From Melieria omissa (Eukaryota > Arthropoda > Insecta > Diptera > Ulidiidae), in contig OZ020269.1 of the NCBI GenBank assembly GCA_963971225.1, positions 26,155,283 through 26,219,282 of the forward strand: DNA of 64,000 nt. Direction: 5' to 3'. The position numbers were made by a program, and so were the translations under genes. Of this stretch, positions 1 to 21,412 are shown in pieces. Every line of letters starts with the position of its first letter. Position 1 is the stretch's first letter. Below the pieces are notes generated by a model. It was not told the DNA's origin. It saw only the letters and a program-made list of their open reading frames with translations, and made no database searches.

Positions 1-1080
1 TTTTAAATTTAATATTTCTTTTTAAATGTATTTGAATATTTTTCATTTATTGTATTTAAATTATTTATTCAATACTCTCGTTATTAATTCTTTAATTTAA
101 TTGATTTATTTGCCATTATTTAATTTAGTTTATTTTTTAAATATATTTAAAAAAAATTTACATAATTTAGTTTAAATTAATTACTCCTCATGTTTTCATA
201 AACATTTTTTTAAATTATTTTTTTTTAAATTTATTTTAATATATTTTTATTTATTTAATTAATTATTACATAAATCTATTTAAAAATTTGGTTTAACATT
301 TCACTTATTACTACGTTTTTAATTCATTTATTTGTTGTAATTTAATTGACTTTTTTTTAATTCCTTAAACTTAATTTTAATTACTTATTTAATTCGTTAT
401 TTTATTATTTTATTTAATTTTTTTTAATTTTTTATTTATAATTTATATATATTTATTTTTTTTTTATTTTTATTATATTTTTATTTTTTTTATTATAATT
501 TAAATAATTTATTTATTATTTTCATTTTAATATATTTTAATTTTTAAATGTATTTAAATAGTTTTTAATTATTGTATTGAATTGATTCTTTCAATGCTTA
601 TATGGTTTATATGTTTTTTTAATTATATAATTTATTATTATTTAATTTTTATTTCATTTATATTATTTAGTTTTTAATTCAAGTTAAAAATTAAGTTTGC
701 TGAATAAGTTTGTTTACCAATTTTGTTAGTTTCGTTATTTGTTGTTTTCGTTATTTAGTAAACAAAATTCATTCAAATATTATTTTAGTTGCACTTTTTC
801 ATACTTTTGCACATTTCTTGAGTATTCTGGAATATTATTTGGTTAATGGTTATGAAAAAACTCAAATAAAATAAGTAAGCAAATAAATAAAAAATTAAAT
901 AAATATTGTTCCTTCAATAAAGATCTCGTAAACTTTTTAACAAAACAAAAAAATACTTCAGAAATGTAAAATAAAATCTTACTTAATCATTCAGTCAGTC
1001 AAATATCTTCTCTAAGGAGAGACGAATATTTTTTTGTAACATACATTTTTTTTAATATAAAAAAGCTCTATTAAGGCCAA
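1..1080. other. AT-rich low-complexity intergenic DNA
   Basis: This stretch is dominated by degenerate runs of T, A, TTTAATT and TTATTT words, especially in the first 680 bases. I see no open frame, RNA gene or inverted-repeat element. The same sequence style returns at about 3640-4370, 5116-5500 and 7640-8160, where insertions separate it. Confidence 0.7.
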
Positions 1081-2200
1081 CAGTGATATATTTTATATAT
1101 AAGATGTTCCAACTACTTTTTAATAAGGTCGGTCAGGCAGACTTCCTTCTGCTTTGTGATGGAAGTAAAGGCGTAGAGAAAATAATGGACGCTTTTTGGC
1201 ATTTTTCGGTGAAGACTTGAGCGTAAATTCGCGATATTTTCAACGTTTGGTTGAATGCCCATAGCAATCGGTCAAATAATGCCCTGCTGCTGATGGAAAA
1301 ATTTGTTGAAGATAGCTTCGGAAAATCAATTACGATTACAAATATTCGAAATAGAGGGTGTAATGGAGTTTCTGCACTACACTTTGCTTTTTTTCGTACA
1401 AACCCAAAAGTTGACAACTTAACTACTTCACTTGTATGGGAAGCGCCCTCTGGAGGAGAATTTTTGAACTTTAATTAGTTTTGTATTTTTTTCACTCAGG
1501 AATATTGACGATTGTTGAATAAATCATTCAAATTGGTTCAGTAGTTTCCCAGATACGATGTTTCCTCGCTTACTTTACTACATTTACAAGTGTGGAGCCA
1601 ATTCCATTGAAAATTACTCCTTTTGCATGGCAGCCAATTTAGGAGTTGGATATAGCGGTTAGGTGTGTATAGAAAAAACATTCGGAAGTGAAAATAAATG
1701 GAGGTCAGTCTTACATATGGTACATCTGCGATCAACCTGCGAGCAGCGGGAGCCCTCTTTCTAAAAACGATGATTTTGTATGGGATCCTCATTAAAGGTT
1801 GGAGATAGGGGGTAGGTATGTTCGAAGGAAATATTCAGGAGCAAATATTCAGGCTCTAGCAAAGAAGTCATTGAAGACTGCACTCTAAATTGAATCCAGT
1901 ACTAATTGTCAATGTCTCACTGTCAATAAGACTGACGCACAAAGGATTTAATTTTGAGCGAAATTCTCTGTACACAACTTTTAAGCTAAAACCATATGAA
2001 ACCATATTGTTTGTCTGCACTTTTTATAACAAGCAGTCATTTGGGTGTTTTTGAAACCCCCTTAAATCCCCCCTGCGCAAACTTTCGAATTCAATCAAAA
2101 ATTCAAAAGATATATTTAGCTTACATTATACTAATCCATAGCAACCAGCATAAATATTTCTTTCCAATAAATTATAAGTAAAATTAAAACAAATTTCACT
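1081..2200. other. Unrecognised intergenic sequence with short former-coding-like ORFs
   Basis: Base composition is more balanced than in the flanks. Short overlapping frames occur around 1133-1478 on both strands and around 1538-1792 on the minus strand, but none matches a family I know and none has splice or start context that stands out. It may be an old mobile-element remnant or simply unique intergenic DNA. Confidence 0.4.
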
Positions 2201-3640
2201 AACTTTCAACTCAACAACAACAAATCAAGTTGCCACTTACACTAATGATACGCCCTCACGTTGCGTTGGCCAGTCGCATTAGTGCAGCCAGCCAACGCCA
2301 GAAAAGATAACTTAAAAGCAACAATAACAACAACAACAATCTCCACTACCACCACCAACATCACAACCGCACAATCGAGCAACCCAACTAACTGGGTTAA
2401 TGATGTGTGAAAATGGCTTTTAATAATGAGCCAAAACGGAAATTGAGACCGCGCAAAATTGCTGCACACGAAATGCCAATTGATTAAAATTTAATTTATT
2501 TTTGATGAGCAAGCTTTAAAAAAAAAAACAAAACAGGCAAATTTAATGAAAAACAGTTGTTAAACAAAACAAAAACGCAACTAATGAAAAAATAATAAGA
2601 ACATCAATTGTTGTACAGCCAACAACAATAACAGTGCTTACTGTAATAGCAAAAACAACTACAACAACAACAACAACAACAAAAGTACAATTCAAATGTG
2701 TTAAATATGTTGTTGTTGCGTTGTGTTGTGAGGCAATAAATTGCCCAACCGATCGAATGGGAAATTGCATTTTAAGTGCACCAAGTGTGACATTTAAAAA
2801 TCAATCAAAACAAATCAGAAACCAAGCAAAAAAAGGCTAAACCCAAAATTACGACTACAGACGATTTTGAAATGTTAAATTACTGTAGTTGTTGTCGTAA
2901 GTTTGTGGTTGCGCATTTGTCATTCATTACTGACTGCAGTGGAGCGCAAAATGCGCACATAACGGCCAATTGTTGCTGTTGTAACGAAGTCGCTGAGATA
3001 TCACCGCAACAACACACACACACACACACACGCCGAGACCAAAGTCAACTAGTAATGGCCAAAGTCATTTGCGCAAAACTGTCGATTTTAATTCTGATTT
3101 AATGGGTCGCAATCAATAAAGCGATTATTGGCATTGTGACATAGTCCATGGTTGGCATTGTTGCTGTTACATGCATACGAGTATGTATAAACATACAATG
3201 GAGTGGGTGAGTGTGAGTGTGTATAGATGTCAACCGAATTGTTATTTTCATAAATATTCAGGGCCATCAACTGGTCACAGCCTACAAATTAAAACATTTC
3301 TTACAAAAGAAAAAAACAAATCATAAATTTCGACAAATATTATGCACAAATATTTATGTATATATCGATTTTCACCTGCAGTGTGAACAAGTGCCATAAA
3401 TTAGCGACACAATATGCAAATATTCAAAGGCGCTTTGGATCGTCGCAACCAACCCCATATTTTTTTAATAAACAAGCTGCACTCATAAGACACCAAATTC
3501 CTCACTGAATTGATTATTTAACTGAATTTTGCTAATCAAGATTTGTTATTATTGTTATTTACATGAAAATTATAAATAACTTGGATGTTATGCAATGTCA
3601 TTGACACTTTGGCGACTCTACAGGCTCTGAATGAATAGCT
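2201..3640. other. Intergenic island with AAC/TTG and CA microsatellites
   Basis: This is non-repetitive DNA with CAA/CAACAA tracts (about 2210-2350 and 2650-2690) and a CA run at 3011-3031. The short frames here are translations of the microsatellites. No gene or transposon is recognised. It could be regulatory DNA upstream of engrailed, but nothing in the sequence proves this. Confidence 0.4.
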
Positions 3641-4373
3641 TATTTTTTAATTTTAATATTAATGGCTTTTTTTGTATTAATTCGGAATAAATATTGAAAT
3701 TGTTCCTTTTTTTAGGTTTATATTTGTTTTAACTAAATTACTATTATACACTAAAATATGAAATATTTTTTATGACATGTTTATTTTATTATTATTTAGA
3801 TTACACATATTTATTTGATTTGAATTTTTTCATAATAAATATAGTTTCTCAATTTATATTTTTTAATTTTGTATTAATTTAATTTAATTTTTATTTTTTT
3901 CCTTACTTCATCTTTAATTAGTTGAATTATTTATTACTTTAAGTTTATTTAAGTTTTTAATTTTATTAAAGTGTTTGTCGTATGATATTTCTTATTATGT
4001 TTTTAATTTATTTATTTATTATCATTAAATTTTTATGTTTGAAATTAATTTTTTTATGATTTTGTTTATAATTTCTTTATAAGTTTTATTGACACATAAA
4101 TTTCAATTTAATATAATTTATTTTACATATAATTTTTAATTTTATAATATATAATTTATATATTTTATTTTAAATTTTTGCATTTGAATATTTTTAATTT
4201 ATTGTAATTAAATGATTATTAAATTCATTATTAGTATTTATTTTATTTAATCTAATTTTATTATTATTATAATTTTAATTAATTTATTTATTATCATTTA
4301 GTTTTTATTTTTGGATTTTATTTAGTTAAATTAATTAATTTTTTATGATTTCATTTATGTTTTTTATTAATTT
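3641..4373. other. AT-rich low-complexity DNA
   Basis: TTTAATT/TTATTT-type degenerate sequence of the same kind as the first kilobase. No gene is seen. It ends at the TA target site of the first mariner element. Confidence 0.6.
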
Positions 4374-4375
4374 TA

Positions 4376-5113
4376 CCAGGTATGCGCCTATGAAACATAC
4401 CGACATCTAGCGGTAAATAGCCGAATATTTATAAACTTCGGAACCGTACCAAATGTCATGTTTACTTCTTCTGTCATATGTCAACAATATTCGGTTCACA
4501 ATTTGTCAAGTTTCATCCAACAACGCATTGTTTGACGCTCCGGAAAATGTCGGATTACGTGCCTACAAATTACGATTTGCGGACACAGTTAATTTTGTGT
4601 TGCCATTTGAAGAAAAAAACCTTCTAAAACCTGGTGAAACGGTTAACGGTGAACGTTACCAACAACAATTGGCCGATTTGAACCGTGCTATACGCCAAAA
4701 ACGCCCAGAATATGAAGGCAGGCAACACAAAGTGATTTTCCTCGATGACAACGCACCACCACACCGCACTAGAGCCACCAAAGAATTGGTTGCATCGTAC
4801 AACTGGGAAGCTCTCGCTCATGCGGCTTACTCACCAGACTTGGCGCCTTCGGAATATCACATGTTCGCATCGATGGGCCACGCATTAACGGAACGGCGCT
4901 TCAATTCTTACGCAGAAGTCAAAAAATGGATCGATGATTGGTTTCAGGCAAAAGACGAAACATTTTTTTGGCGAGGCATCCATAAATTGCCTGAGAGATG
5001 GGAAAAATGTGTAGCTAGCGATGGCCATTACTTTGAAGAATAAAATTGTAATCATTTCCTCACAATAAACGTGTTTTTTCAAAAATAATTACGGGTTTCA
5101 TATGCGCATACCT
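4376..5113 (+). mobile_element. Internally deleted mariner element 1 (MITE-like)
   Basis: The ends are inverted repeats sharing AGGTATGCGC and TATGAAAC (left from about 4378, right up to 5113), and both are next to TA (4374-4375 and 5114-5115), the usual mariner target. The right end lacks the first two bases of the left repeat. Between the ends lies a transposase reading frame collapsed by a large internal deletion. The element is about 740 bp, against roughly 1.3 kb for a full mariner. It is non-autonomous. Confidence 0.85.
4547..5043 (+). pseudogene. Mariner transposase, N-terminus fused to C-terminus by deletion
   Basis: Reading from an ATG at 4547 gives the start of a mariner transposase (MSDYVPTNYDLR, then FCCHLKKK). 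The sequence then jumps, near an A-run at about 4610-4620, to the C-terminal half in another frame (LLKPGETVNG). From there it continues through the second catalytic aspartate region (DDNAPPH), the SPDLAPSEYH motif and the terminal PERWEKCVASDGHYFEE. About 190 residues, including the first catalytic Asp (GDEKW region), are missing, and the junction also shifts frame. The third acidic position reads SPDLAP, as in the DD34D class. It cannot make an active transposase. The longer open frame starting at 4453 begins in the 5' leader and is not the authentic start. Confidence 0.85.
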
Positions 5114-5115
5114 TA

Positions 5116-5498
5116 TTTACGTATTATTTCAATTTAATATTTATTTTTAAATGTATTGGAAAACATTTTTTTTTGTATTTAAATAATTTCTTCAATATTA
5201 TTTGTTTTTCTTTAATTTATTTATTTACCATTATTTAATTTAATTTTTTTAGATAAATTACAAAAAACTTTAAATTAATTTAGTTTAATTTTGTTTAGTA
5301 TAATTAATTTTGTTTGTATATTTTTATTATTTAATTACTCATGTTTTCATTCAAATTTTTTAAAATAATTTTTTTATATTGAGTTAATGTTTTTTTAATT
5401 TCCTCAAATATATATTTTTATTAAATTAATTATTAAATAAATTTATTTTAATATTTGTTTTACCGTTTCACGTTATAATTTATCTTAATTTAAATTTA
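5116..5498. other. AT-rich low-complexity DNA between two mariners
   Basis: A degenerate T/A-rich stretch identical in style to 3641-4373; it appears to be one block that the mariner insertion split. Nothing else is seen. Confidence 0.55.
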
Positions 5499-5500
5499 TA

Positions 5501-6242
5501 TCAGGTGTACAACTTTGCTTCCGTCGTTTTTTTCCAAAATTAAAAGCTTTATTGCAAAAAAGTGCTTACAGATGTATTATTCAAAGTATTGTCCGTCGCT
5601 AGCGACAACTTTCTCCCATCTTTCCGGCAATTTTCGGATCCCGGCTCGAAAAAAGGAGTCCTCTTTTGACGCTATCCATGAAGCAATCCATTTTTCCAAT
5701 TCTTCGAAGGATTGAAAATGTTGATCTGCCAGGCCGTGTGCCATCGAACGGAATAGGTGGAAGTCAGAAGGGGCGACATCTGGGGAATACGGCGGGTGGG
5801 GCAAGACTTCCCATTTCAGCGTTTCCAGGTACTTTTTGACCACTTTTGCGACGTGAGGCCGCAAAAGTGGTCACCACCATGTTTGTCTTCGACATCGAAA
5901 TCACCATTTTTAAAACGTTGAAACCACTCCCGACACGTTCTTTCACTCAGAGCAGCATCACCGTAAGTTTCTGAGAGCATTCGATGCGCTTCAGCTGCAT
6001 TTTTTTTCGAATTGTAACAGAAAAGTAAAAGTTCCCGCAAATGGCGAGAATTGGGCACATAAGCGGACATTTTCGAGCGTGAATAATACGAAAACAAGAA
6101 CAACTGTCACTGAAACGGCGATGACAATTCGTTAGGCACTGTCCACACTCACTTTAAAGGCATTACCATCTATGTATTTCAATCAGCCTCAGCCGGTACA
6201 GCCACCTATCGGAAAACGGCGGAAGCAAAGTTGTACACCTGA
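5501..6242 (-). mobile_element. Internally deleted mariner element 2 with intact ends
   Basis: Inverted ends begin TCAGGTGTACAACTTTGC. The left copy starts at 5501, the right copy ends at 6242, and they match over at least 23 bp. TA duplications flank both (5499-5500 and 6243-6244). The element is 742 bp and carries a minus-strand transposase pseudogene. Perfect ends and clean duplications suggest it is fairly young and could have been mobilised in trans. Confidence 0.92.
5577..6070 (-). pseudogene. Mariner transposase remnant, internally deleted
   Basis: The start at 6070 gives MSAYVPNSRHLR and the helix-turn-helix region (NAAEAHRMLSETYGD, then SERTCREWFQRFKNGDFDVED). About 60 residues in, the frame meets a deletion junction, and the other frame continues from RPHVAKVV through YSPDVAPSDFH to the terminal PERWEKVVASDGQYFE. 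The whole first catalytic region (GDEKW) and the stretch before the second Asp are missing, so this is dead. The N-terminus resembles that of mariner 1 at 4547, so both belong to related mariner lineages. A 13-bp inverted repeat lies exactly at the junction (5838-5872). Confidence 0.9.
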
Positions 6243-6269
6243 TATTTAGTGTGTGTGCTGAAAAAAACA

Positions 6270-7633
6270 CCCTTACCCGTGTGATGGGGTACCCGGGTTC
6301 CCCAGAACAAATTGTATGAAAATTTCTTACTTTTTGTTCCCACTGTAAGAAATTTTACTGTGTTTGGTTAGTTTTAAAGCTATCAGTAATATAAAAGTAC
6401 ATTTTGGGATTTCCCTTGTTACAAAAAATGACTTGCAAACTTGTTCTTTTTTCAGTAATGAGTTTTTCTGCAATTTCGGATCTCCCTTTCATAAAAAGGG
6501 GAATACTATTTATAAGCTGCTATAAATTTCAATGGAAGGTAATTCCCCGTGAAAATTTTTGACATTTGAACTTTGTAACAAATTAATTAGTCTTACTAAC
6601 GACTAGTTTTAGTTGCATTGTGAAAGATCTGAACAAATTCGGAAATGAGTTCTTACTCAGCAAGAGCTCGTTCTGAAAGATTTATCCCTGTAAAAGTCTA
6701 AAGTAAAAGTGATGAAGAATTTTCCATTTCCGAAGGCAAAGATGAACATATTCCATCAGTTGACGACACTACACAATAGAAGCCCCTGACGCTGAGTCTG
6801 CAGGTTGCATAGAAACTGACCAATTCATATGACTCGATTGGTAGTGACGAAGAGAAATATCTAAATATCGAACTATGTACAGACAGACTTGAGCCATTTC
6901 GGCGTAGTGTGCCATCGTAGTGGCCTCGATTCTTCCTACAATATACTCGATTCTTCTTACACTATGCACAGCAAAAGCTATATTCAAAAGTATTTTATCA
7001 ATTGAAATTTGTGACATAATTTTGCGTGAAACCAACCGAAAAGGACGCTTTACGCAATATATAACATCGAAGCCTGAAAATATGAGTTAACAACTTTTTG
7101 GGCTTGTGACGCAAGTAATTCTTATCATCTCCAAGGTCAACTGTACCCGGGAAAACCCGCTGAAGACGAATGTCGATAAATGTATGCGAGAGAGTTGTTT
7201 TGGATCTGGTTTGCAAATATAAAATATCTTGGAGTAAAAATTGATTTTGGTTACATAAACTTGTAACCAAAATCAATTTTTTCTTTTCCTCAAAATCGAT
7301 TGAGTGATTGTTTTCCGTTGATAAAATTGTTTTATTACAAATTATTAACTTTAGAAAAAATTACTTACAGGAAAAATCTATGAAATCCATACAACTCCAT
7401 CTAAAATGTTTTGGGGTAACCGGGTGCCCCAGCACACGGGTAAGGGTGTAAAAAGTAAAATGTTGTTCACACCCTCTAAAATATAAAAAATTGAATTAAA
7501 AACTCGAAAATAAAGACAGAATACCATTTTAGGAGTTGTCATGAAGATTAACCTTTCTAGGTTATCCGAAAGTATATACAATTTCGATATAAAAGTGGTT
7601 TGAGTACCCGAGTACCCCATCACACACATAAGG
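6270..7633. mobile_element. Degenerate inverted-repeat element, possibly piggyBac-like
   Basis: The left end (from 6270) reads CCCTTACCCGTGTGATGG and continues into GGTACCCGGG. The same sequence occurs inverted at about 7412-7446 and again, more diverged, at about 7600-7633. Ends of the form CCCTT recall piggyBac-type elements, and the GTACCCGGGT core is shared with the TTAA-flanked element at 43142-44020. A clear TTAA duplication is not visible here. The interior has acidic, serine-rich coding-like words on the + strand around 6690-6780 but many stops, so no gene is called. Which right-hand copy is the true end is uncertain. Confidence 0.55.
7236..7281. repeat. Perfect 20-bp hairpin
   Basis: Two 20-base arms (7236-7255 and 7262-7281, core TTGATTTTGGTTAC) are exact reverse complements around a 6-base loop. 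It lies inside the degenerate element at 6270-7633. Confidence 0.9.
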
Positions 7634-7639
7634 GTTATT

Positions 7640-8999
7640 TAAGTCTTGTTTATTTATTTTTAATTTTTAATTTATAATTTTTTTTATTTACTTATTATTT
7701 CCATTTTAATTTATTTTAATTTTAAAATGTATTTAAATATTTTATTATTACTTTATTGAATTCATTCATTATTTATTTATTTTATTTATTTTGAATTTAG
7801 AATTTATAATTTTGTATTTAATTTTAATTTTTAAATGTATTTAATTATTTTTTAATTATAGTATTGAATTTATTCTTTCTTTACTTTATTTAATATTGTT
7901 TTTGAAATTAATTTATCAATCATTATTTTACTTAGTTTCTTTTATGTATATAAATATATAATCTATTTAAATACATATATATTTGATTATTATTTTTTAG
8001 TTATAATTATATAAATTTTATATATTCTTTTTTAATTTAATTAAATATCCTAAATTTATTAAATCAATCAACCAAATTATTTATATTTTCAAATTAATGA
8101 TAGATATTTATTTTTTGTATTTATTTTTTAGAGTTCTTAACTTCTTGCTTTAACTTATCTCCCATTATTTTCACTGAATTATCTACTGCAAACAACTTGC
8201 TGCTTTGTTCATAAAGTTTACATGTAAATTGACTCAAAAGGAATATAAACTGTGTTCGAGCTGAAATCATGCATAATTTTTCAAAACACAGACCAAATGT
8301 GAAACCGTATAGTTTTGATTTAGTAAATCGGTGCGTATGGGCTGCAAAAATTCCTAATTTAGTTTTTTATAATATTTGAATTTAGTGGTTTAATAAATAT
8401 GGATTTACAGCGACTAAGAGCGTCGTTGTTTATAGTTATTGCATTTTAATGTATACTGAATGCAAATGTCGAATCATGTTGTAGTGCAATATTTTGTATA
8501 TGTATGACATGAATTTGTATTCAAATGGCAGATTGTAGATGAAGGTGTGAAGAAAATATCATAATTTTCGTATTTCTTAACTTAGTTCGCGCGTTTGTTG
8601 ATCTTTTTTGACCTACGAGACTGCAGGCAGCTCTGATTAGAACACCAAATCAGTTGAAAAATTCCAACTCAATTCAGAAATTAGATAACTTATTGCCTTT
8701 GCCTCAATTCAAATTAATGTTCAGTTCCAGTTCTATTGTATTTAAATGAAACGCTGTTATCCTGAATTTGTTGTATTTTGTATGAAAACTTGTTAAATTT
8801 TTGAGATATTTTGTTTTTGTTTAGTTTCGAATTAATTGAAACTATTCAGTGAGTTGTTTCCAACACATATATACAATACATAAGTACCTACAAATATGCA
8901 TAGCTACAAACATACATACATGCATACCATATGTAGCGATCTAATCGAAAATGGCAAAATGCGAAATCATTTAAAAAGTCATCAAAACTCAATCAATCG
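7640..8999. other. AT-rich and unrecognised intergenic DNA
   Basis: Bases up to about 8160 are the same T/A-rich low-complexity sequence as further left. From about 8160 to 9000 the composition is more normal, with no recognisable gene, repeat or inverted ends. Confidence 0.5.
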
Positions 9000-11507
9000 A
9001 CTTTTAATTGCCGTCGACTAAAATTGAATTCAACTTAATTTTCACTCTCCTTTGTTTCGTTTGGCAACAGCAATTAACCGTGACGAATTTCCACTCGACC
9101 AAACAAGGCAAAAACAACAACAACGATGACTGCCAAATAAGTGCTCAGTGCGCATGGGGAGCATGGGGGGGCAGAGAACGCAGTCGCAAATCGCATTTAA
9201 ATTTGAAAGCAAATTAATTACACTAATTGAGAACTGAAAATTGATATTTAAATAAAGTCGTTTCATCGTTTCGGTTGCGCAGGCAGTACATACAAACATA
9301 CAACAATAACAAAAGCAACATCACGAATAGTTGGTGTGGCATTACAGTTCGGGGCGCATGACCAGCGGCGGTTGTGATTAAAAACGCGTCATACAATGCT
9401 CGCCCGATTGATACATAACCTCCAACGGGCAAAATCAACGCACCAAATCAACGCATGTCAAACAAAAACAAAAACAGCAACCAGCAACAACGAGTGTTTT
9501 TGTGATTAACACAAGTAACTGAACAAAAAAATCGAAATGTACAAAACAACAAAAATAGCCAACGGCAAAAATCAGCAACGGTCGAGAAGGAAGAAGCACA
9601 ACCCCACCCCAAAGCAAATGCTGAGGTACCGCAAGTGCGGCAACAAAAACAACATAACATAATACAGCAAAACAGATGTAAAAACACCAACAAAACAACA
9701 TTTGCAGAGGAGAAAATTAAATCACAAACGTTGGCAAGCAATCACGGATCGCAGTTACAAGAGCAACAATTGCACGATGTGCAGAGTGCAAACGAGACAA
9801 CAATAGTTGAGTACGAGAGCGAACGAGTGTGTGTGTGAGTTTGTGTGAGTTTGTGTGACGACGGCGCAATTGGAGCGCAAACGCCAAAGTAAACAAACTA
9901 ATGGGAAAATCAGCAGTTGAGAGCGTGCCAGAGCCGTGAAGAGCGCGCACACTCGCGCCTGGCCGGAGCGCAACGGCTGCGGCTGGTGTGCGAGTGACAA
10001 ATCAACTAAGAAAACAAACATGGGCCATAGCTGAGTGCGCGCTAATTGAGTCGTGACGGCGAGAGCGCTGCAATGGGGCCCAAGTAGCAAGAGGGATGGT
10101 TGTAGTCTGGCGCACGTTTGAGCGAGTGCAGGCACACCTGCAGTGAGTGAGAGCGGTGCCACTCTAGTGCACAACCACGCCCACTTTTCGAAGTATATAA
10201 GCGCCGACGCACACATGCACACGACCCGCGTCCGCATTGCAGCAATGCGTGCGAAAGAGCGCACTCGAGCGGCGCCGGAGCCGAGCAGGCACGCACGAGT
10301 GTGTGCGCGCAACTTGTGGACACAGTTGTCAAAAGTCGCCTTGACAGCTTCGGCACATAATAAAGTCATATTGGCAGTAACGAGCCAGTCCAGTCAGCCA
10401 GCCAGCCCAGCGACCAGGCAGCCACCTTCCATGCGTTTATTCGTACATTTGCCAGCGCACAAACCGGTTCGCAGTACGTGGTGAAAAGTTTTCTGCCGAC
10501 CAAAATAGAACTTTTGACGCTCGATCGGTGCCGTCGACAGTTTGCGTGCCGTCGCCCACTCGCATTAGCCCAGGTCGCGCGTAGATAAAATAGTTGACAG
10601 CGTAAAGCGTTAAGCAACTCTCAGTTCGTTGTCTGCCGTTCGCTTCATTCCACCCAGTCAGCCCTGCGCTGACTCGAGGCCCAATCTGCCATCTGTCAGA
10701 AAGTAATCGATCAGCATACCGCACACACTCTCGAGAACGCCGCCCGCCCGTCCATCATCATCAGCGCTCAATTAAATTGCGTTGGGCATTGGTGTGCGTG
10801 TGTGTGTGGGTGCGAGTTTGAGCCAAGATTTGAGCTCGTGCGCCCGCTCGCTCTCTCGCTCTGGCGCACTCACCGCCAGCCAACGACGGCTGCTGCTGCT
10901 TTGCACTCGTCGCACACTCGGCCACTCGGCCGGTGTGTGTGCTGCTTGACGGGTTGGTTAACAGTTCAATCTGTGACTGCGACTGTCGCTCATCGTCATC
11001 GTCAGTCAGCCCCTGCGTTGTCGTTGTTATTGTTGTTGTTGTTAATGTTGTTCATGCCGTCGTCGCAGTCGTAGTCGTCGCTTCGTTGGGCCGATAAGCA
11101 ACTGTGATTAGTTAATTTACTCGTTGCGTTCGCCGTGAGCAGACGTGTGCGTCGCAGTCGCTCGTATGTCGTGTGTGACAGCAACAAAAACAAACATACT
11201 GAAGAAAAGGCAAATAAGAAGAACAAGCAACTCGGTTGAAGAAGACGTAACCGTGAAAGCGTTGAAGCCAAAACAAGTGGAAAACACTTGTCCTCATTTG
11301 TGCGCCGTGTTCGCATCGCGTTTCGTAGCAAAGTGTAACAACAGCTGAAGAAACACAACAAAATAATTTGCAACAAAGTGTCTATGCATTCTCAAGTGCA
11401 AGTGTAGCCAGTGTGGCAATTAACCTCAAACATTTTTGGCCCACAAAGAATACAAAACCTATCGAAAGTTGAAACATAAACAAAGTTGAGTTGAGTTCAA
11501 ACTACAA
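9000..11507 (+). promoter_or_regulatory. en: engrailed upstream, promoter and 5'UTR region (extent inferred)
   Basis: This 2.5-kb block is clearly GC-richer than the rest of the left arm and runs straight into the engrailed start codon, so it must hold the promoter and 5' leader. The transcription start cannot be placed by eye, and I see no convincing TATA box at a useful spacing. Candidate Polycomb-response-type motifs are present: a GAGA-factor cluster (GCTCGCTCTCTCGCTC, 10846-10861) and Pho-core GCCAT words (10024-10028, 10688-10692). Drosophila engrailed is known to have such elements just upstream of its promoter. Long minus-strand open frames here (for example 9755-10369) look like chance frames in GC-rich DNA. 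Confidence 0.5.

Positions 11508-21412
<9,905 letters not shown>

Noticed and set aside
1133..1478. Paired ORFs near the left end as a gene
   Set aside because: Neither strand gives a recognisable domain; the overlap of two frames argues against real coding.
9755..10369. 204-aa minus-strand ORF upstream of engrailed
   Set aside because: Chance frame in GC-rich leader DNA; Cys/Leu/Arg-rich without domain, overlapped by other frames on both strands.
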